64,000 nucleotides of DNA from Straminergon stramineum (lineage: Eukaryota; Streptophyta; Bryopsida; Hypnales; Calliergonaceae): positions 31,191,001-31,255,000 of the forward strand of contig OY987265.1 of the NCBI GenBank assembly GCA_963920665.1, read 5' to 3'. Of the stretch, positions 46,756 to 58,920 are shown piece by piece. The position numbers and the translations under genes are program-made. The notes under the pieces are model-generated. The model searched no databases, was not told the DNA's origin, and saw only the letters and a program-made list of their open reading frames with translations. Every line of letters begins with the position of its first letter. Position 1 is the stretch's first letter.

Positions 46756-48476
46756 CCATAGATAGATAAGCCCATGACCACTAAGTTCAAGCCTCCCTAT
46801 CCATCACTTTGTTTGCTACCATTTTGCAATTGGATATGAATGAAAAAATTTGTATTTATTTCTTGTATTTATCACATGTCCATTAAAAGTCATAAAAATT
46901 TCAAATTTTTTTGGAAAAAATTGAAATTATTGTGAATTTTTTAAGAAAAATATGAAAAAAATTCATATCAAATACCATGTATATACAACAAAAACTGAAT
47001 TTTTTACTAAAGATGTGTATTATAGTTTAAAACATTATGGTATAAACCAAAGTAATCCTACCCATCTAAAATTAGAAAATCAACAAATCATTGTTGTAGG
47101 CCCGAAGTTTAGATTGCAACAAAATATTGAAATTTATGAATTTTTCAAAATTTCCAATTGGAGTAGAAATTGAACTTCATAAGCTTTATGTCATTAGTTG
47201 AACTCAAATATCATATTATAGCTGAAATTCAAAATGGAAATGGAAAGAGAAAATAGCAAGAAATGGTCAAAATATACTCCAAAGGTGATCTGTTTTTGAA
47301 GCATCTTCTTCTTGAGAAAAGTCAATATCACCATAATGAAGGACTTTGCAATATTGTTCATTGAAATGTACTAAGGTACCCTCTAAATAAATAATTTGGA
47401 TGAAATATTATTTTTTTCCATCCTATAGTTGCATGTGAAACAATGATTGGAAAAAACTGGCAGTTAGTTCAAAGTTAGCTGGTGGATTCGGGAAAAAAAA
47501 CGGTTGCATTTTGCAATTAAAGGATGCTGAACCGGGAAGAAATTTCTAGAATTGGAAATCAACCGGTGCCATCCAAAATTTGGAGGATATTTGACCGCCT
47601 CCTTAAAATATTTGGGGGATTTTAGCTGCCTTGCCCAAAAAATTATTGGCTAATACCCGGCTAATGAAGGTATGTTGCCATTAGATATCAACATTTGCAC
47701 TTGTGCTAAAGGCCCTAATATGAAATTTTGATTACTAAAAATTGAAAAAAAAATGAAAAAAAAATGAGAAACCTTACCAGTTCGTAGCTCATAGAGTCGT
47801 GGCTTGCCACCTTGTAGTGGTGCAAGGCACTTCCCGAAGTTGCTAGAGGAAAAATTTTGAAATCGCATGAAAACATCCAATTTGGATAGTGTCATGCAAT
47901 TGGCTTTAGGAGGGCCTACCAAAGATTGTGACAACATAATAGAAGAGGCCATTGACTTGTGGAAAAATTCTTCTAAGTTTTACCATTTATATGCAAATCT
48001 TGCTTGGTACCTTACAGGGCAGCAAAAGAAATATTTGAAGAATGTAAAATTGGTACTTCCTGAACTCTTTTGATTTCATGCAACCTTTTCATAACCATCC
48101 TCAACTCCATATTGCATGGGTTGGGGGATCCTTGGCCTTTAAGTGGTGAAGGACTTTGTCAAGTTCAATTCTTGCTAAGGATGCCATATTAATTAGTACT
48201 TTCATTTTTAATCTTTTTTTCTATATTTTATACAAATTTTGCAATTTAGATGGTGCCAATTTCAATTTAGGGGAAATTTGCCAGTAAAAAATTGAAATTG
48301 GAGGAAATAAACTGGTACTTTTTGTGATTCAAAGGATGTAATTGGTGCCCATTGAAAAAAAAAACGGTTCATTTTTGCGGAGGGAGGAAATCAGCTGGAG
48401 GACCTTGAAAAATTTCCCAAACACTGATGTGAAATCATCCATCGAATGCTTAGTGTCTCCAATATCCTTCTAGGGT
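46756..48476. other. Unassigned DNA with one short open frame
   Basis: The plus-strand open frame 47,867-48,073 (68 codons, MKTSNLDSVMQLALGG... to ...VKLVLPELF) has a protein-like composition (KFYHLYANLAWYLTGQQKKY). It could be a remnant of a transposon or host gene; I do not recognise it. Around it are AT-rich stretches with ACGGTT and CCGGTGCC motifs. Confidence 0.25.
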
Positions 48477-48706
48477 TTAACCTTCAAACGTTGACATGGT
48501 CATTTTGTGTCCGATGGATGACAGAGAATCCTTCTAGTAGGATAGAAGTGCAACTATTTGTCTTCCCAATTTTTTTGTGAAAAGGGGAAGTCTTCTACAA
48601 TAGTTTGTCTTCCAATGAATATTTTTTATTTTTTTAAAGTAGATGATGTCACATAGTTTTAAAAGGGATGGTTTTCACAGTCACTAGTTCATCTTTTAAG
48701 GGTTAA
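48477..48706 (+). mobile_element. TTAA element P3d (222 bp)
   Basis: TTAA 48,477-48,480 then CCTTCAAACGTTGAC; right end CATCTTTTAAGGG then TTAA 48,703-48,706. The body follows P3b closely (GTCCGATGGATGACAGAGAA, AGAAGTGCAACTATT, TCTTCTACAATAGTTTG, TTTTAAAGTAGATGATGTCA). Same length as P3b. Confidence 0.8.
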
Positions 48707-49112
48707 AAGACATTTTTTTTAGCACCTACCTTTCTGCAAACATTAGGTCCTGTTTTTGGAATTGTAAGCTTATCACAAACATAAGAGAAATGGATCCTTT
48801 TGGGGAAGTGAGGGAAAAGAGTCCAAAGAAGAAGCTATCATTGTTGTACAATATAGAAGCTTAACTTGGGCCCAACCTTTTTGAAGGTGTAAAGAGGCCC
48901 TTGAGGATGGTCCAAACTTCCATGGCACATTTTCACTTAAAGAAAAAGTCATACAATTAAGCTTAGACTAGATTGATTAAAATCTACAGAGGAGAACATT
49001 AGTATGGTGCTCTCAGATAAGCCCATGATGAGGCCATCAGGGGACCAAGTGAAATTCCAAGATGAAAAAGGGCACCTCCTTTTTTATTGGCACCTAAAAG
49101 AATTTTTAACTC
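48707..49112. other. Unassigned spacer
   Basis: AT-rich spacer between P3d and P2. No gene or bounded element seen. Confidence 0.35.
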
Positions 49113-50013
49113 TTAACCCCTAAATGCCCAAGGCCAGTTTGGAGCTTCTTGAAATTTGCTCTAAATTGAACAAAAAGTCAACATTTTCGTAAGTTGTACC
49201 AATTTCTTTTGAATTGTAACAGTACAAATTCAAACTAGACATGTTAGAGATCATAGAGGAAAAGAAAACATAACAATATCACTTAGAGATTGAAAGATTA
49301 TAATGTTTGATCATGAAGGTGTAAAAACTATGAAAAAATTTCAATTCACTTTTTGCATGTCAACTCTAAAAAGTTGGTCACTAAAAAAATATGAGGTTAT
49401 AGGGCCTAGCATGCGCAACTCCAATCAATTTAGAGTTTTTCAAAATCTATTCTACAATTTTTTTAAATGAATTTCTAATGTGATTTTGCCTCCAAGATCT
49501 AGTGTATTTGAGGCTCATTTCCAAGAGCCCTCAACACTATGGGAAGTCAAGATTGCAATGGGTATTCTTGCACAAAATCTTCAATAGAAAAATCATAATC
49601 CTTAATTTTTAAGATCAACTTTTTGATCCTAAAACTAGACTTCAAAAAGAATTTTCCAAAAATATAAACTACTACTAATAGTAATTTGGTTGGGTTTTAC
49701 TTAACTTCAAAGTTTTTGAAACACTAAAATCCGGTGCCTTGGGCATCAACAGTGCTAGTATGTGAGCCCAAGAATACGAGCTTGTGAGCATTGAGCCTAC
49801 ATTATAGGTACCTATAATATAGATACCACATACTATAGGCATATGTATCATAAACACCTATAATATGAGTATTTGTAAAATATATACCCTATAATCATAG
49901 ACAGTTTCTATGGTTTATATACCTATAACATAGGTGTATAGTATTATAGGCTCATGGGCTCACACTCCTATGCTCACATAACAACAACCCTCCCTTGGAC
50001 ATTAAAGGGTTAA
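49113..50013 (+). mobile_element. TTAA element P2 (893 bp incl. M3)
   Basis: TTAA 49,113-49,116 then CCCCTAAATGCCCAAGGCC. The right end, with M3 removed, reads CCTTGGGCATTAAAGGG then TTAA (50,010-50,013). The reconstructed inverted ends match over about 20 of 23 bases. Net length is about 640 bp. The body is AT-rich and non-coding. Confidence 0.75.
49748..49996. mobile_element. MITE M3 (GTGAGC family, 249 bp) in the end of P2
   Basis: Left AACAGTGCTAGTATGTGAGC, right GCTCACATAACAACAACCC. It is flanked by TGGGCATC and TGGACATT, both derived from TGGGCATT of the P2 terminus, giving a TSD of about 8 bp as in hAT elements. It is almost collinear with M2. The minus-strand open frame overlapping it is coincidental. 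Confidence 0.8.
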
Positions 50014-50156
50014 AGGACACGGCCCCATGATTAAGGTAGTCCTCAAAACTCCTCTAATTATTAGAGCAATAGGTACATTCTTTGTTTCTATAGTGAACAA
50101 TGTTGTCATTCATTGGTCTCTTTTTAACATTGGCTTTAGCGTCCTTCAAGAGTTAA
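50010..50156 (+). mobile_element. TTAA element P4b (about 139 bp)
   Basis: It shares the TTAA at 50,010-50,013 with P2, then AGGACACGG; right end GCGTCCTTCAAGAG then TTAA 50,153-50,156. The body (AGAGCAATAGGTACATTCTTTGTTTCTATAGTGAACAATG) parallels P4a. The left end has lost the usual CCY bases. Confidence 0.5.
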
Positions 50157-50332
50157 TTGAATGATTTGGGGGAGGGGGGGGGGGGAGGGGGAGGAGTTTT
50201 CCATTAGATTCTAATTGACAAGAATTTTAATTTTCTCTTCCTTTCCATAGCCACTCTTGGAATCATCAATAGCGATATATATCCTCAAAGAAAGGGAGAA
50301 ACCTTTCAAGTAGGAGGTCTATAAAGCGCTCA

Positions 50333-50640
50333 AGCCCTAAAAATTGCCCACCTCTTTAAATATACACTACTTGTAAATGTTGATTTTCCATTGTACCAAC
50401 AATGTACAAATGATGTACATTTCAAAAGGTAGGTGATTTTTAGAGCCCATTGCATTTCAACTTCCAAAATTCATAATTAATTCCGCAAAGCTCCAAGAAA
50501 CACAAAACAACTTGGAGTTAGATGCCAATTCCATTTGTCTTACTGAAAAATATTTCAAAAAGTTCCCCCCTTCCCCCTCAAATTCTATTCTAACTCTTAA
50601 ATGGGCACTTTATGCACCTCCTACTTTACCATACCACTTA
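50333..50640 (+). repeat. Dispersed repeat R, copy 2
   Basis: Palindromic head 50,333-50,447 (CCCTAAAAATTGCCCACCTC against GGTAGGTGATTTTTAGAGC), then the same 190-bp tail as copy 1 (CAACTTCCAAAATTCATAAT, AGATGCCAATTCCATTTGTC, GAAAAATATTTCAAAAAGTT). Confidence 0.65.
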
Positions 50641-50790
50641 GAGTTTTTTTAATCCAAATCAATGCTTCATTGAAGTAAATTTAGAGGGACATTATTAAAA
50701 TATTTATTTTAATACAAGATGGAAAAATTTCACCAACTAAAGAAACATTGATACTACATGATTTTGGAACCAAACTTATCCCTATGAGAG

Positions 50791-51368
50791 CACTACTAGA
50801 AAAAACCATGACCAAAACAACAGAAGTAGAACTGAAAAATGTATTTGGTTCTGTTGTTTTGTTCATGTTGTCCTGGTCAAAATTACATTCAAATCTATTT
50901 TACAATTTTGTTGATTTGGACAATTATTATTATTTTTTATATTTTTTAAATGTCATGTTAGCAAAATAGTTAGTTGCTACATCAATGTTGTAGGGACCAC
51001 TATGTGAGCACTATAGTTAGTTGCCATGTTAGTACTACAAAAGTTGCTATGTCAACAGCACAAGAACCACCACATTAGCATATGTTGGCAACAAGGTTTG
51101 AACCCAAGACCTCACCTATGCAAACCAAATTTTCAAACCAATACACCATGGTTAAATTTGCATGTGCACATTGGAATATCAAAATGTTACTTATAAAATT
51201 TATTGAATTTCTATTGATTTTGTCTAAAAAAATTTGAAGTACCTAGAACTATAAATCTATTGGGCTTTTACAGAATTTTGTTAAATTAATCAAGTCGTAA
51301 TCGCTAGTGCCCATAACAACAAAAAATTGTTGATTTTTTGTTATTTTGGTCATAGCTTTCTACTAGTG
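50791..51368. mobile_element. CACTA-like non-autonomous element (578 bp)
   Basis: Left end CACTACTAGAAAAAACCATG; right end, on the opposite strand, CACTAGTAGAAAGCTATGAC. Both continue ACC AAAAYAACA-like text, so the inverted ends extend about 30 bases. The flanks GAG and GGG suggest a 3-bp TSD. CACTA termini and a 3-bp TSD define the En/Spm (CMC) superfamily, which is abundant in plants. An internal inverted copy of the end (50,846-50,874) makes the left side a hairpin. No transposase. Confidence 0.75.
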
Positions 51369-52314
51369 GGGGAATGAGGATGTGGTCATCTTTTGTTAGA
51401 ATTCTCATGAGGGTGCTATAATATTCTTTTCAAAGCCCTCTACCTCCCCACTAAAAGTTTGGGAAAGAAGATGTCTCTACCTTGATACATCAAGGGATGT
51501 TAAAATATAGATGGAAGGGAAGTCTACCTCCATTGGTGTCACTAGGGGGGCACCACATACTTGCAAAAGAGGGCAAAAGGCCCCCAAAATGAAGGTTAAG
51601 TGTGTTTATGACTTTACAATAATGTAGAGGGTCCATAGAGGGTTCGTGTATTAGTTGACTACATTCTTGGATAAGCCAAACTCTTTAAACTAAATTTCTA
51701 TAAAATTTCCGTGAAAGACAAATAGAACTAGCATTTAATTAAAATTGTTTCATATGTTCTAAAGCTTATGGAATTAGTTATAAATTTTGGAAGTTAAAAC
51801 AATATAGGGATAAAAAAGCATTCTATTCACTATTAGTACATTCAAAATTGTAGTATGTATCTTTGTATTAGAGGATGCCTTTTGATCATGGGTGTTTTTA
51901 GACATTAGGGGAGATTTGGGGAAAGAAGGATCCGTTTCAAACCTATTCCCCATGTTGTTCCCACAATAGTGAGGGCATGGCTGACTACTGTTTGTTGTTA
52001 TAAATACTAAAATTAAAATATTTTAAAATATTTTTCAATCCTAAAATTTAAAAAAAAATTAAAATTTTTTGACGTGGCTATCATATGACCATATTAACAT
52101 TGTTGTAGTGCCGCAATTCAACGAGTTCCCCACTGTTGAGAACTTGCAGTCTTCTATTTGGCCCAAATCTCATCTAATGACCTCCTACTTTTTGTTCCAA
52201 ATTCCAATTCTACAAGTCTTAGTTCAAAGTCAAACTCCAACATCTTTGGGGTGTAAAAGGTGAATAAAAATTATCACATAAGGGACCTACGGATGTTGAT
52301 ACTAGTTGGAGAAG
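51369..52314. other. Unassigned spacer with R-repeat remnant
   Basis: On the minus strand, 51,690-51,810 parallels the tail of repeat R (AACTTCCAAAATTTATAACT, AATGCTAGTTCTATTTGTCT). The rest is AT-rich with no gene. 52,310-52,314 (AGAAG) is the left TSD of U-d. Confidence 0.4.
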
Positions 52315-55300
52315 TGTGAGCAAATATTTGCGCACCCTTGGCAAATATATGAGCACAACCAAGTTCTAGTGTTTGAGGGGAGAACTCTATTCTAATGGGT
52401 GCCTAACGTTGGTCTATTGTGCCTTCCAAGAAATGGATCTTTTCTAAGCCTCCTAAGTCCTATAGTTCACCATGAATCCCCAAATTATTCTAATGTAGAG
52501 CTATTGCCTTGATCCTCTGATTGTTGTGACTTTCTACTAACTAAAAGTGGACAAAGTCTAACCCTACTAACTTCAAAATCAGTTTATGCCATTTCTAAAA
52601 ACCTAATATGCTCGGAAATCGGATGTTCCTACAAGGAGCTACAACCGGATGAAGTTTAGCCCTTGAAGAAGCTGCCTAAACTTCATCCATCCCTTAGGAC
52701 CCTCTATCCAACTCGGATGATGCTGATCTTTGGACCCTAACTCTAAACTATGATCTAGTGTGCGAGTTCCAAGTTGGGGCGTGTATGGATGAATTTCACC
52801 CTACTTCATCCATGTTGGATCCCAAACTTCATCTACTCATAACTTCCTCGTTATGAGTCGGTTTGGAGTATATTTTATACTCCCAGAGCCCCCTCATCGT
52901 CTACTCTATGATTCTAAAGCTATATCTTACCTAATTTTTTTTCCTAAGGGTGCTACCCACTCCTAGGCCTCGGCCCTATTCTATTAATGTAGAAATTAAC
53001 TAGCTAAATGAAACGAGAAGCAATGGAGTCATACCTCAGCTCCGGGTTCCTCATTTAGGTGTACGAGGCTTCTCTTCAAGACGTCCCTTGCCGCCATATC
53101 ACCTTCGTAGGGTTGGATGAACATCAGATGGATCTTGTAGGTTGGATGTGAGTGCACTTGGCAAGCTTAATCCCCCATTTTTACCTTCCCACTCCTTTTT
53201 CTTTCTTCCTACTACGTTCCCTTCTTCTCTTCACTCTCCATGTGGAGTGAGGTGGTTCACTGGCCACCTACCTTTAAAGCCTCACCTGAGTAACTAATGG
53301 TCACTAATCTACCCCCGTTGCACTACCCCTACTAAACTATTGATGACCACTACCACTAATTCCTAATCAATGCTCATGTCCTACTGAGCTACTTCTAAAG
53401 GTGGAGCCCCCTCCTAATGTACTACTAATTCTCTCCCTTCTCCCTCATTCTTCACTTGTTTTGTTGTAGCGTTGGTGGAGAGAACGAGCGTGTGAGGTTG
53501 CTTTTCTATGACTACTTTGATCCGACTCTACTCTAGCTTGCTATTCCTTCTCCTCCCTTTCTCCTCTACTTTACTTCCTACTGTATTTCTCCTCCCTTTT
53601 TTCACTATCCTATTCTATCTTTTAATTCTACCCATCCCCTATTTTTTCTAGACCCCCCAGTACTAGATTTTCAACTATTGGTCTCCCAAATCGCCAAATT
53701 CTCCGCCTAGAGTCCTAAATCGTTGGACTCCTTGCTTAGACTCCCTAGTCACCAAATTCCCTGTCTGGACTTTCAATCACTAGGCCCCTAGTACTACTTG
53801 GAACTCGACTCGGTTGGTTGGGCTTCTGATATTGCCTAGGACCTGGTCTGGCTAGCTAGCTCCTAGGTACTACCTAGGTCCTATTTGGCTGAGCTGGTAC
53901 TAGGTTAGTAGTAGGTTGTCGTTGGGGCTAGGCTATTTGTTTAATTTTTTTTGTTAAACGAATGGAGCTTGGGAGATTGGGGGCAAATGCCCCACAAAAG
54001 GAACGTATGGCTTGGAGAGGACACCTAGGACAGAACTACTAGAACTTAGAACCTACTTTGGGGCACTAAACTTTGACTTGTTCCCAAAACATTTTGGGAA
54101 CTAAACTTTAGAGGTGAGTACCGCTTAGGGTCAAAGCTTCACTGTCGATTTGGGTTTAACACCAAATCTAGGATTTGGAGGCGCCTAAGGGTTCAAAACT
54201 CCACCGTTAAATATGACTTTTAATACACAATCTAGGACTTTGGAGACCTAGGACACTCTCTCCACATGACAAAACACAAGGGAGAAGGCACAAAGCCCTT
54301 CCCACGGTTAGTAGACCAAGAGTTCAAGATTAGAGCTAACTCATGACAAGATAACCACAAAAGAACCTAAGACTTAGTAACAACGGAACAAAGTGCAAAA
54401 GAAACCCCAAGACCTCCACAATTTGCAACAAAACTAACCAAAAGAGAGCAAAAGAGAGAGCAAAGAGAGCAAAAGACTAGCAAAAGAGAACAAAGAGAGT
54501 AACAAAAAGACGAACACCACCAAGGTTTTTGGCAAAAATGCCAAAAGTTCCAACAAAGTGGACCCGACAGACCCAAATATAAAATGGGGGTGTTTTGAGA
54601 GGAGAAGGGTGCCTCCTTTTGTAAGAGGATGGGCACCCTCACTCACCTCAAAGTTACAAGCCGAGAACTCTATTCCCAAGAATGGGAACCCTAAAAACCC
54701 TAGATTTCCTAAAAGATTTGAACCTATGTAGGGTGTTAACAAACCTTAGATTGCCTCGGGATTTCTCCTCATGCAAGGGTATTGGCAATTAAGTTCCCAT
54801 TACTCACAAACCAAGAACCTCGTTCCCAAGAGGAGAATGCCCTAACCCTAATCTTCACAAGATCTATAACTTTAATTGAATGTTGACTTCTACATTTCTC
54901 TATTAGTCCACTTTTAACTTTGGGAGTTTAACTCCAATTGGCAAACAGATTGCGTCATTGGCTCCAAAAGGCCATTTTTATATGTGCAGGACCCCCACCC
55001 CTTTTTCTTCTGCAAAAAATCCATCAAAACCTAGTGCCATCCCTCGTCAAAAAGGATTAAAAATCTAGCTTGTTGGTGTTGCCTTTTTTGAGCAAGGTGA
55101 TTGGCCACGGTGATTTGGAAGGTCCAAGGGGGTGAAAAAAGACCTTTCATTGACTTCATTTCAAATTCACACACTCTCGAGACATTGGTCAACTCCTTGT
55201 CCGCATTACCACTTCATTAAATTTGGAGGGGATCTTCCAGTTCAGGTACCTCCTGCTATCAAAATATCACAAAACTTGTCTGGGAGCCTTATTAATATAA

Positions 55301-56051
55301 AATAACCTAACCTAATTTTTAATGAGATTTTACCACCCTTCAGAGAATTTCCATGAATTTCCTGTAGTGGATTTTGGCAATTGACCGTCTGGAAAGAATA
55401 TTTCTGCAAGTCAAAAAATTCCAAGACTTTTTGTGGGACCTCTCAAAGAGCTCCACAATGGCCATGCAAGCTCATATTCTTACTTTGCACATGTAGGGAA
55501 AGGGAGGATAAATCCCACCCTTTGTTAATTCTATGGAAAATAGGGAATCTTTTGTGTACGAGGGGATCTTGGCCTATGGACTTCGCTTTCAATCCTCTAG
55601 CATACTCTAGATCCCAAATCCACACTCGGGTCTCGTGGATTTCTCCACAAGCCAATCTTGGTATCATAACTCATATAATGTTAACAATTAGGCTCTATGG
55701 TTTCAATGATGGGATGGGAAAACAAAGACCAACCTAGGGACCTCACAAGGCTTCTCTTGGCACAATTCCTAGCTAGCAGAGGCTACTATTTAGCAGGTTG
55801 GGGCATAGTTGGGCAACTACACTAAAATCTACTAACTTCCACTATTTGTGGTTCTAACATATGTATAGGTGGGCATCTAAGGGGTAAATAGACTTAAAAT
55901 CCTAAAAGAGGTCAAATACCTAATTTGGTATGTCACAACCTATTTTGGCTTTAGACTTTTGGGGGGCTTTTTACACCAAATTACCTACTAAACTACGAAA
56001 AGCAGAAAAAAGAAAAACTATGAGTCCCAAGTCACAAATTGGAAGCTCACA
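52315..56051 (+). mobile_element. U-d: complete LTR-like unit (3,737 bp)
   Basis: It starts TGTGAGCAAATATTTGC and ends GGAAGCTCACA; flanks AGAAG and AGAGG agree at 4/5. Landmarks in family order are CCTTCCAAGAAATGGATCTT (52,419), paired AACTTCATCC motifs (52,678 and nearby), and subrepeat remnants (GGTCAAAGCTTCACTG at 54,129). These are followed by TATA-like ATATAAAA (54,577-54,584), GGGATTTTACCACC-like text near 55,325, and the GACTTTTGGGGGGCTTTTT terminal block. The open frames at 54,367-54,742 and 55,381-55,737 show no domain and lie inside this non-coding unit. Confidence 0.8.
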
Positions 56052-58118
56052 AGAGGCCAAAGTCCCAATTCTAAGAGCACTTCCAATTAAGACACTACCC
56101 AACCACATCAATGGTTCAACTAAGGTGAGGCCCTTGAAATGTAATAAACATTAATCTTGTGTGGTCATTCTTATTCCTTGCATGTTTAAAGGCCAAACAT
56201 TCTCCTTCCCACATAAAGCATTTGAATGAGCCATGAAAAATCTGCAACTTAGTTTGCTAGAAGAGGATCCATTATCATTAGTCCTTTTTAAGTTTTGTTA
56301 TGTGTATCAATCAATTAAGACTTTCCTTTCTTGCACAACTACAAAATCTTTGTCTCTACTTTTGTTTTTTAATGCAAAAAGTCCCTTTGGCTAATTTGAG
56401 TTTTAACTTGTTGGCTTAGCATAGAGTCAAGAATTGCAAAGAAGTCACCACAACTAAGAAAAGCTCCTAATAAGGCTTGTTGTGGAATGGTGGTGGGTTA
56501 AAATATAGCGAATGTGATGTGAAGATGTTGTAAGTCCTAAGTTTTCATGCGTGCAATATTGTATGGAATTTATATATCAAATCACAAGTCAATTTTTTGA
56601 AAAATTCATTTGGAGGGACTTCAATCATAAAATCTTCAATAGAGAGAAGAAATCACTCCACAACAATGTATAATTTATTAATTGAGTATTTTTATTCTCA
56701 CATTTTATTTAGAAAATAGTTGGGACTTAAAACCCGAGTTGAATCTCCATTTAATCTCTAAGTCCCACTCTTTTGGTGCTAAAACTTCCAAAAATTATTG
56801 CCATGTAGGTAATTCTAAGTCCATGGGGACTTGAGAATTGGAACCTACTATAAAGCCCTAGGTCTTGATTTTTAACTTTTCACGAATCAAATTTGAGGAC
56901 TTAGTGGGATTTGGATATATACATGAACCCACACTTATTCAATTTCATAGAAACTCAAGGAATATTTTTTAAACCTAATTTGGGAATACATATTGCCCAT
57001 TTAGTTTTGAAGTTTTGAAACACAATTTCTAAAACCATAAAAGAAAAAAATGTGGAATAGAATATTTAGCTCCTCAATTCTTTGATGCTCTTGAGACTAG
57101 AGAAAAATGTAGGTGAAGACATAACAAAAGGGGATGAGAGTTTTGGAAAGTGATAATAGAAAATTAGATAATTATCTAATACTACTTCAAAGAAATGTAG
57201 AACTATTTGAGAGGTAAATATTAAATGTAAGATTTCCAATGTTGGCAAAAGAGTTATATAATGCTCAGAATTTTACAAATAAATATTCAAGAGTAGCCTA
57301 AGCTATACTACTCTTGATTTGCAAAAATTTTAAAAGTATAATTTTTATTTTCACTAATTTTAATAACGTAAATCAAATAATATGAGAACATATTCATAGT
57401 ATTATAGTATAGCGTATCTATAAAATAATAATAGAACAATGATGTTTTTAAAAGATGATATATAGAAAACTTACTAATATGAAAAATTTACTTGTAAATT
57501 CAAACAAAGGTGAATTTAGTTACAATTCTATATATAGAGTTTGGTTATAATACAATTCCAAATTTCTATTTCTAAATATTGTGATGTGATTGAAAGTGTA
57601 TATATAAATTAATATTTATATAAAATTATAATCTATATTTGTGGTGAACAGATGAAAATATTTAAAACTTGTAATATTATTTTAATTATTCAAAAAAATT
57701 ACTCACTTCAAAAATTAATGACAATAGAAACTTTTCTAAGAAAACCATGTTTAATTTTAATTTTTAGACTGTAAATTATTATTTACAAGGTTTCATGTTT
57801 TAAAATTTATTTAAAGCTTACATTATTTAATTTATCTTCTAGTTTGAAGAAGAATTTCATGTTAAAGTTATATTAAATCCTGATATAAAATCTTATGCTA
57901 GTTTGTTACTAATTTTTCATTGTAATTAATTTCTATACCACTTATAGCATGTGTAGAAAGAGAATCAACTTATATTTAAGGAGTGAATCGAGTAGAAAAT
58001 AATTCAAAAGATGTGAAGTAGTTTTTTCTTAAAAGTTTATGATTGTTGTCACATGATGAGGCATCAAGGGTCTAGCCATGATAGTTGATATTTTGCCATA
58101 TAGATTATGGGTCTTATG
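56052..58118. other. AT-rich non-coding stretch
   Basis: Very AT-rich, especially 57,250-58,000. No gene, RNA or bounded element is seen. Confidence 0.45.
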
Positions 58119-58920
58119 TTAGGGCCACTTCACACTACGGCACAAGGTCGAGAGTTTGTCGATTTCAGCCAATGAGATTGCAGAAACCCAAGAGTTCAGC
58201 CTCTCAAGCCTTCACACAAGGAGGCACAATCCAAAGTCTGTTGCCCACGTGTCCGCCTACATGGCAACCAAATGCCTACATGGTGACGGACTCTTGATTA
58301 GAGTTTGGGTCTCCATTTCTAGCCGACCCAAACTCTGATCGAGAGTCTGTCAAATTTTTTTCAGAATTTGACAAAATCTCAGCCATTAGATGGGACTGTT
58401 TTTGTAGAAATAGGTAGGATGCCCTCCTTTGTTTATTTGTTTATTTGTTTATTTGTGTCCCCATTGGGGTTTGAACCCTAGTCTCCACCATTACAATGGG
58501 GAGTCTTTGCATTCTATGAACCTACTTCCCTTCAATGTTTAATGCCACCTTTTTATTCCATTTATATCCTTCATATTCCTTGTTTAGTGATGAGAGCATG
58601 TGCTATAATTATTTTTCCAAGGCCATTTTTTACTCCTTTCTCATGTTTTTTAACCTTTTGCTTGAAAAAATTGTCACCTGGGTGTCAATTTATTGAAAAT
58701 TTCAGAAATTGGATGGATTAGAAGTCGAAAAAATGGAACAGGTTTGGACTTTGGGCTAGGACTTTGGCCTTTGGAGGCTTCACACTATGGCCGGCCGAAG
58801 GCTCCAATTGCTAGTTTTTTTGGCCTATTTATTGCTCATTTCCTTGGACTCTCACCAAAGTTTGGCCACTCAATCCCACGGCCTCTTGACTTGGACGGCC
58901 ATAGTGTGAAGAGGCCCTTA
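58119..58920. mobile_element. Inverted-end element with GGCC...TTCACACTA termini
   Basis: Left end TTAGGGCCACTTCACACTAC (58,119-58,138); right end is its inverse (CATAGTGTGAAGAGGCCCTTA, finishing at 58,920). A third copy in left orientation (GGCTTCACACTATGGCC) sits at 58,782-58,798, so the last 140 bp also forms its own inverted pair. A 12-bp perfect hairpin lies inside (58,300-58,311 with 58,325-58,336, AGAGTTTGGGTC). A TTTGTTTA microsatellite is at about 58,430-58,457. No coding; TSD not resolved. Confidence 0.6.

Noticed and set aside
55381..55737. 118-codon open frame in U-d
   Set aside because: It lies within the non-coding U-d unit in a block alignable to other U units, and shows no recognisable protein features.
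58466..58495. tRNA-like box GGTTTGAACCC, also near 51,091
   Set aside because: It resembles a pol III B box, but no A box at proper spacing or cloverleaf can be drawn. Similar text is common at palindromic sites.
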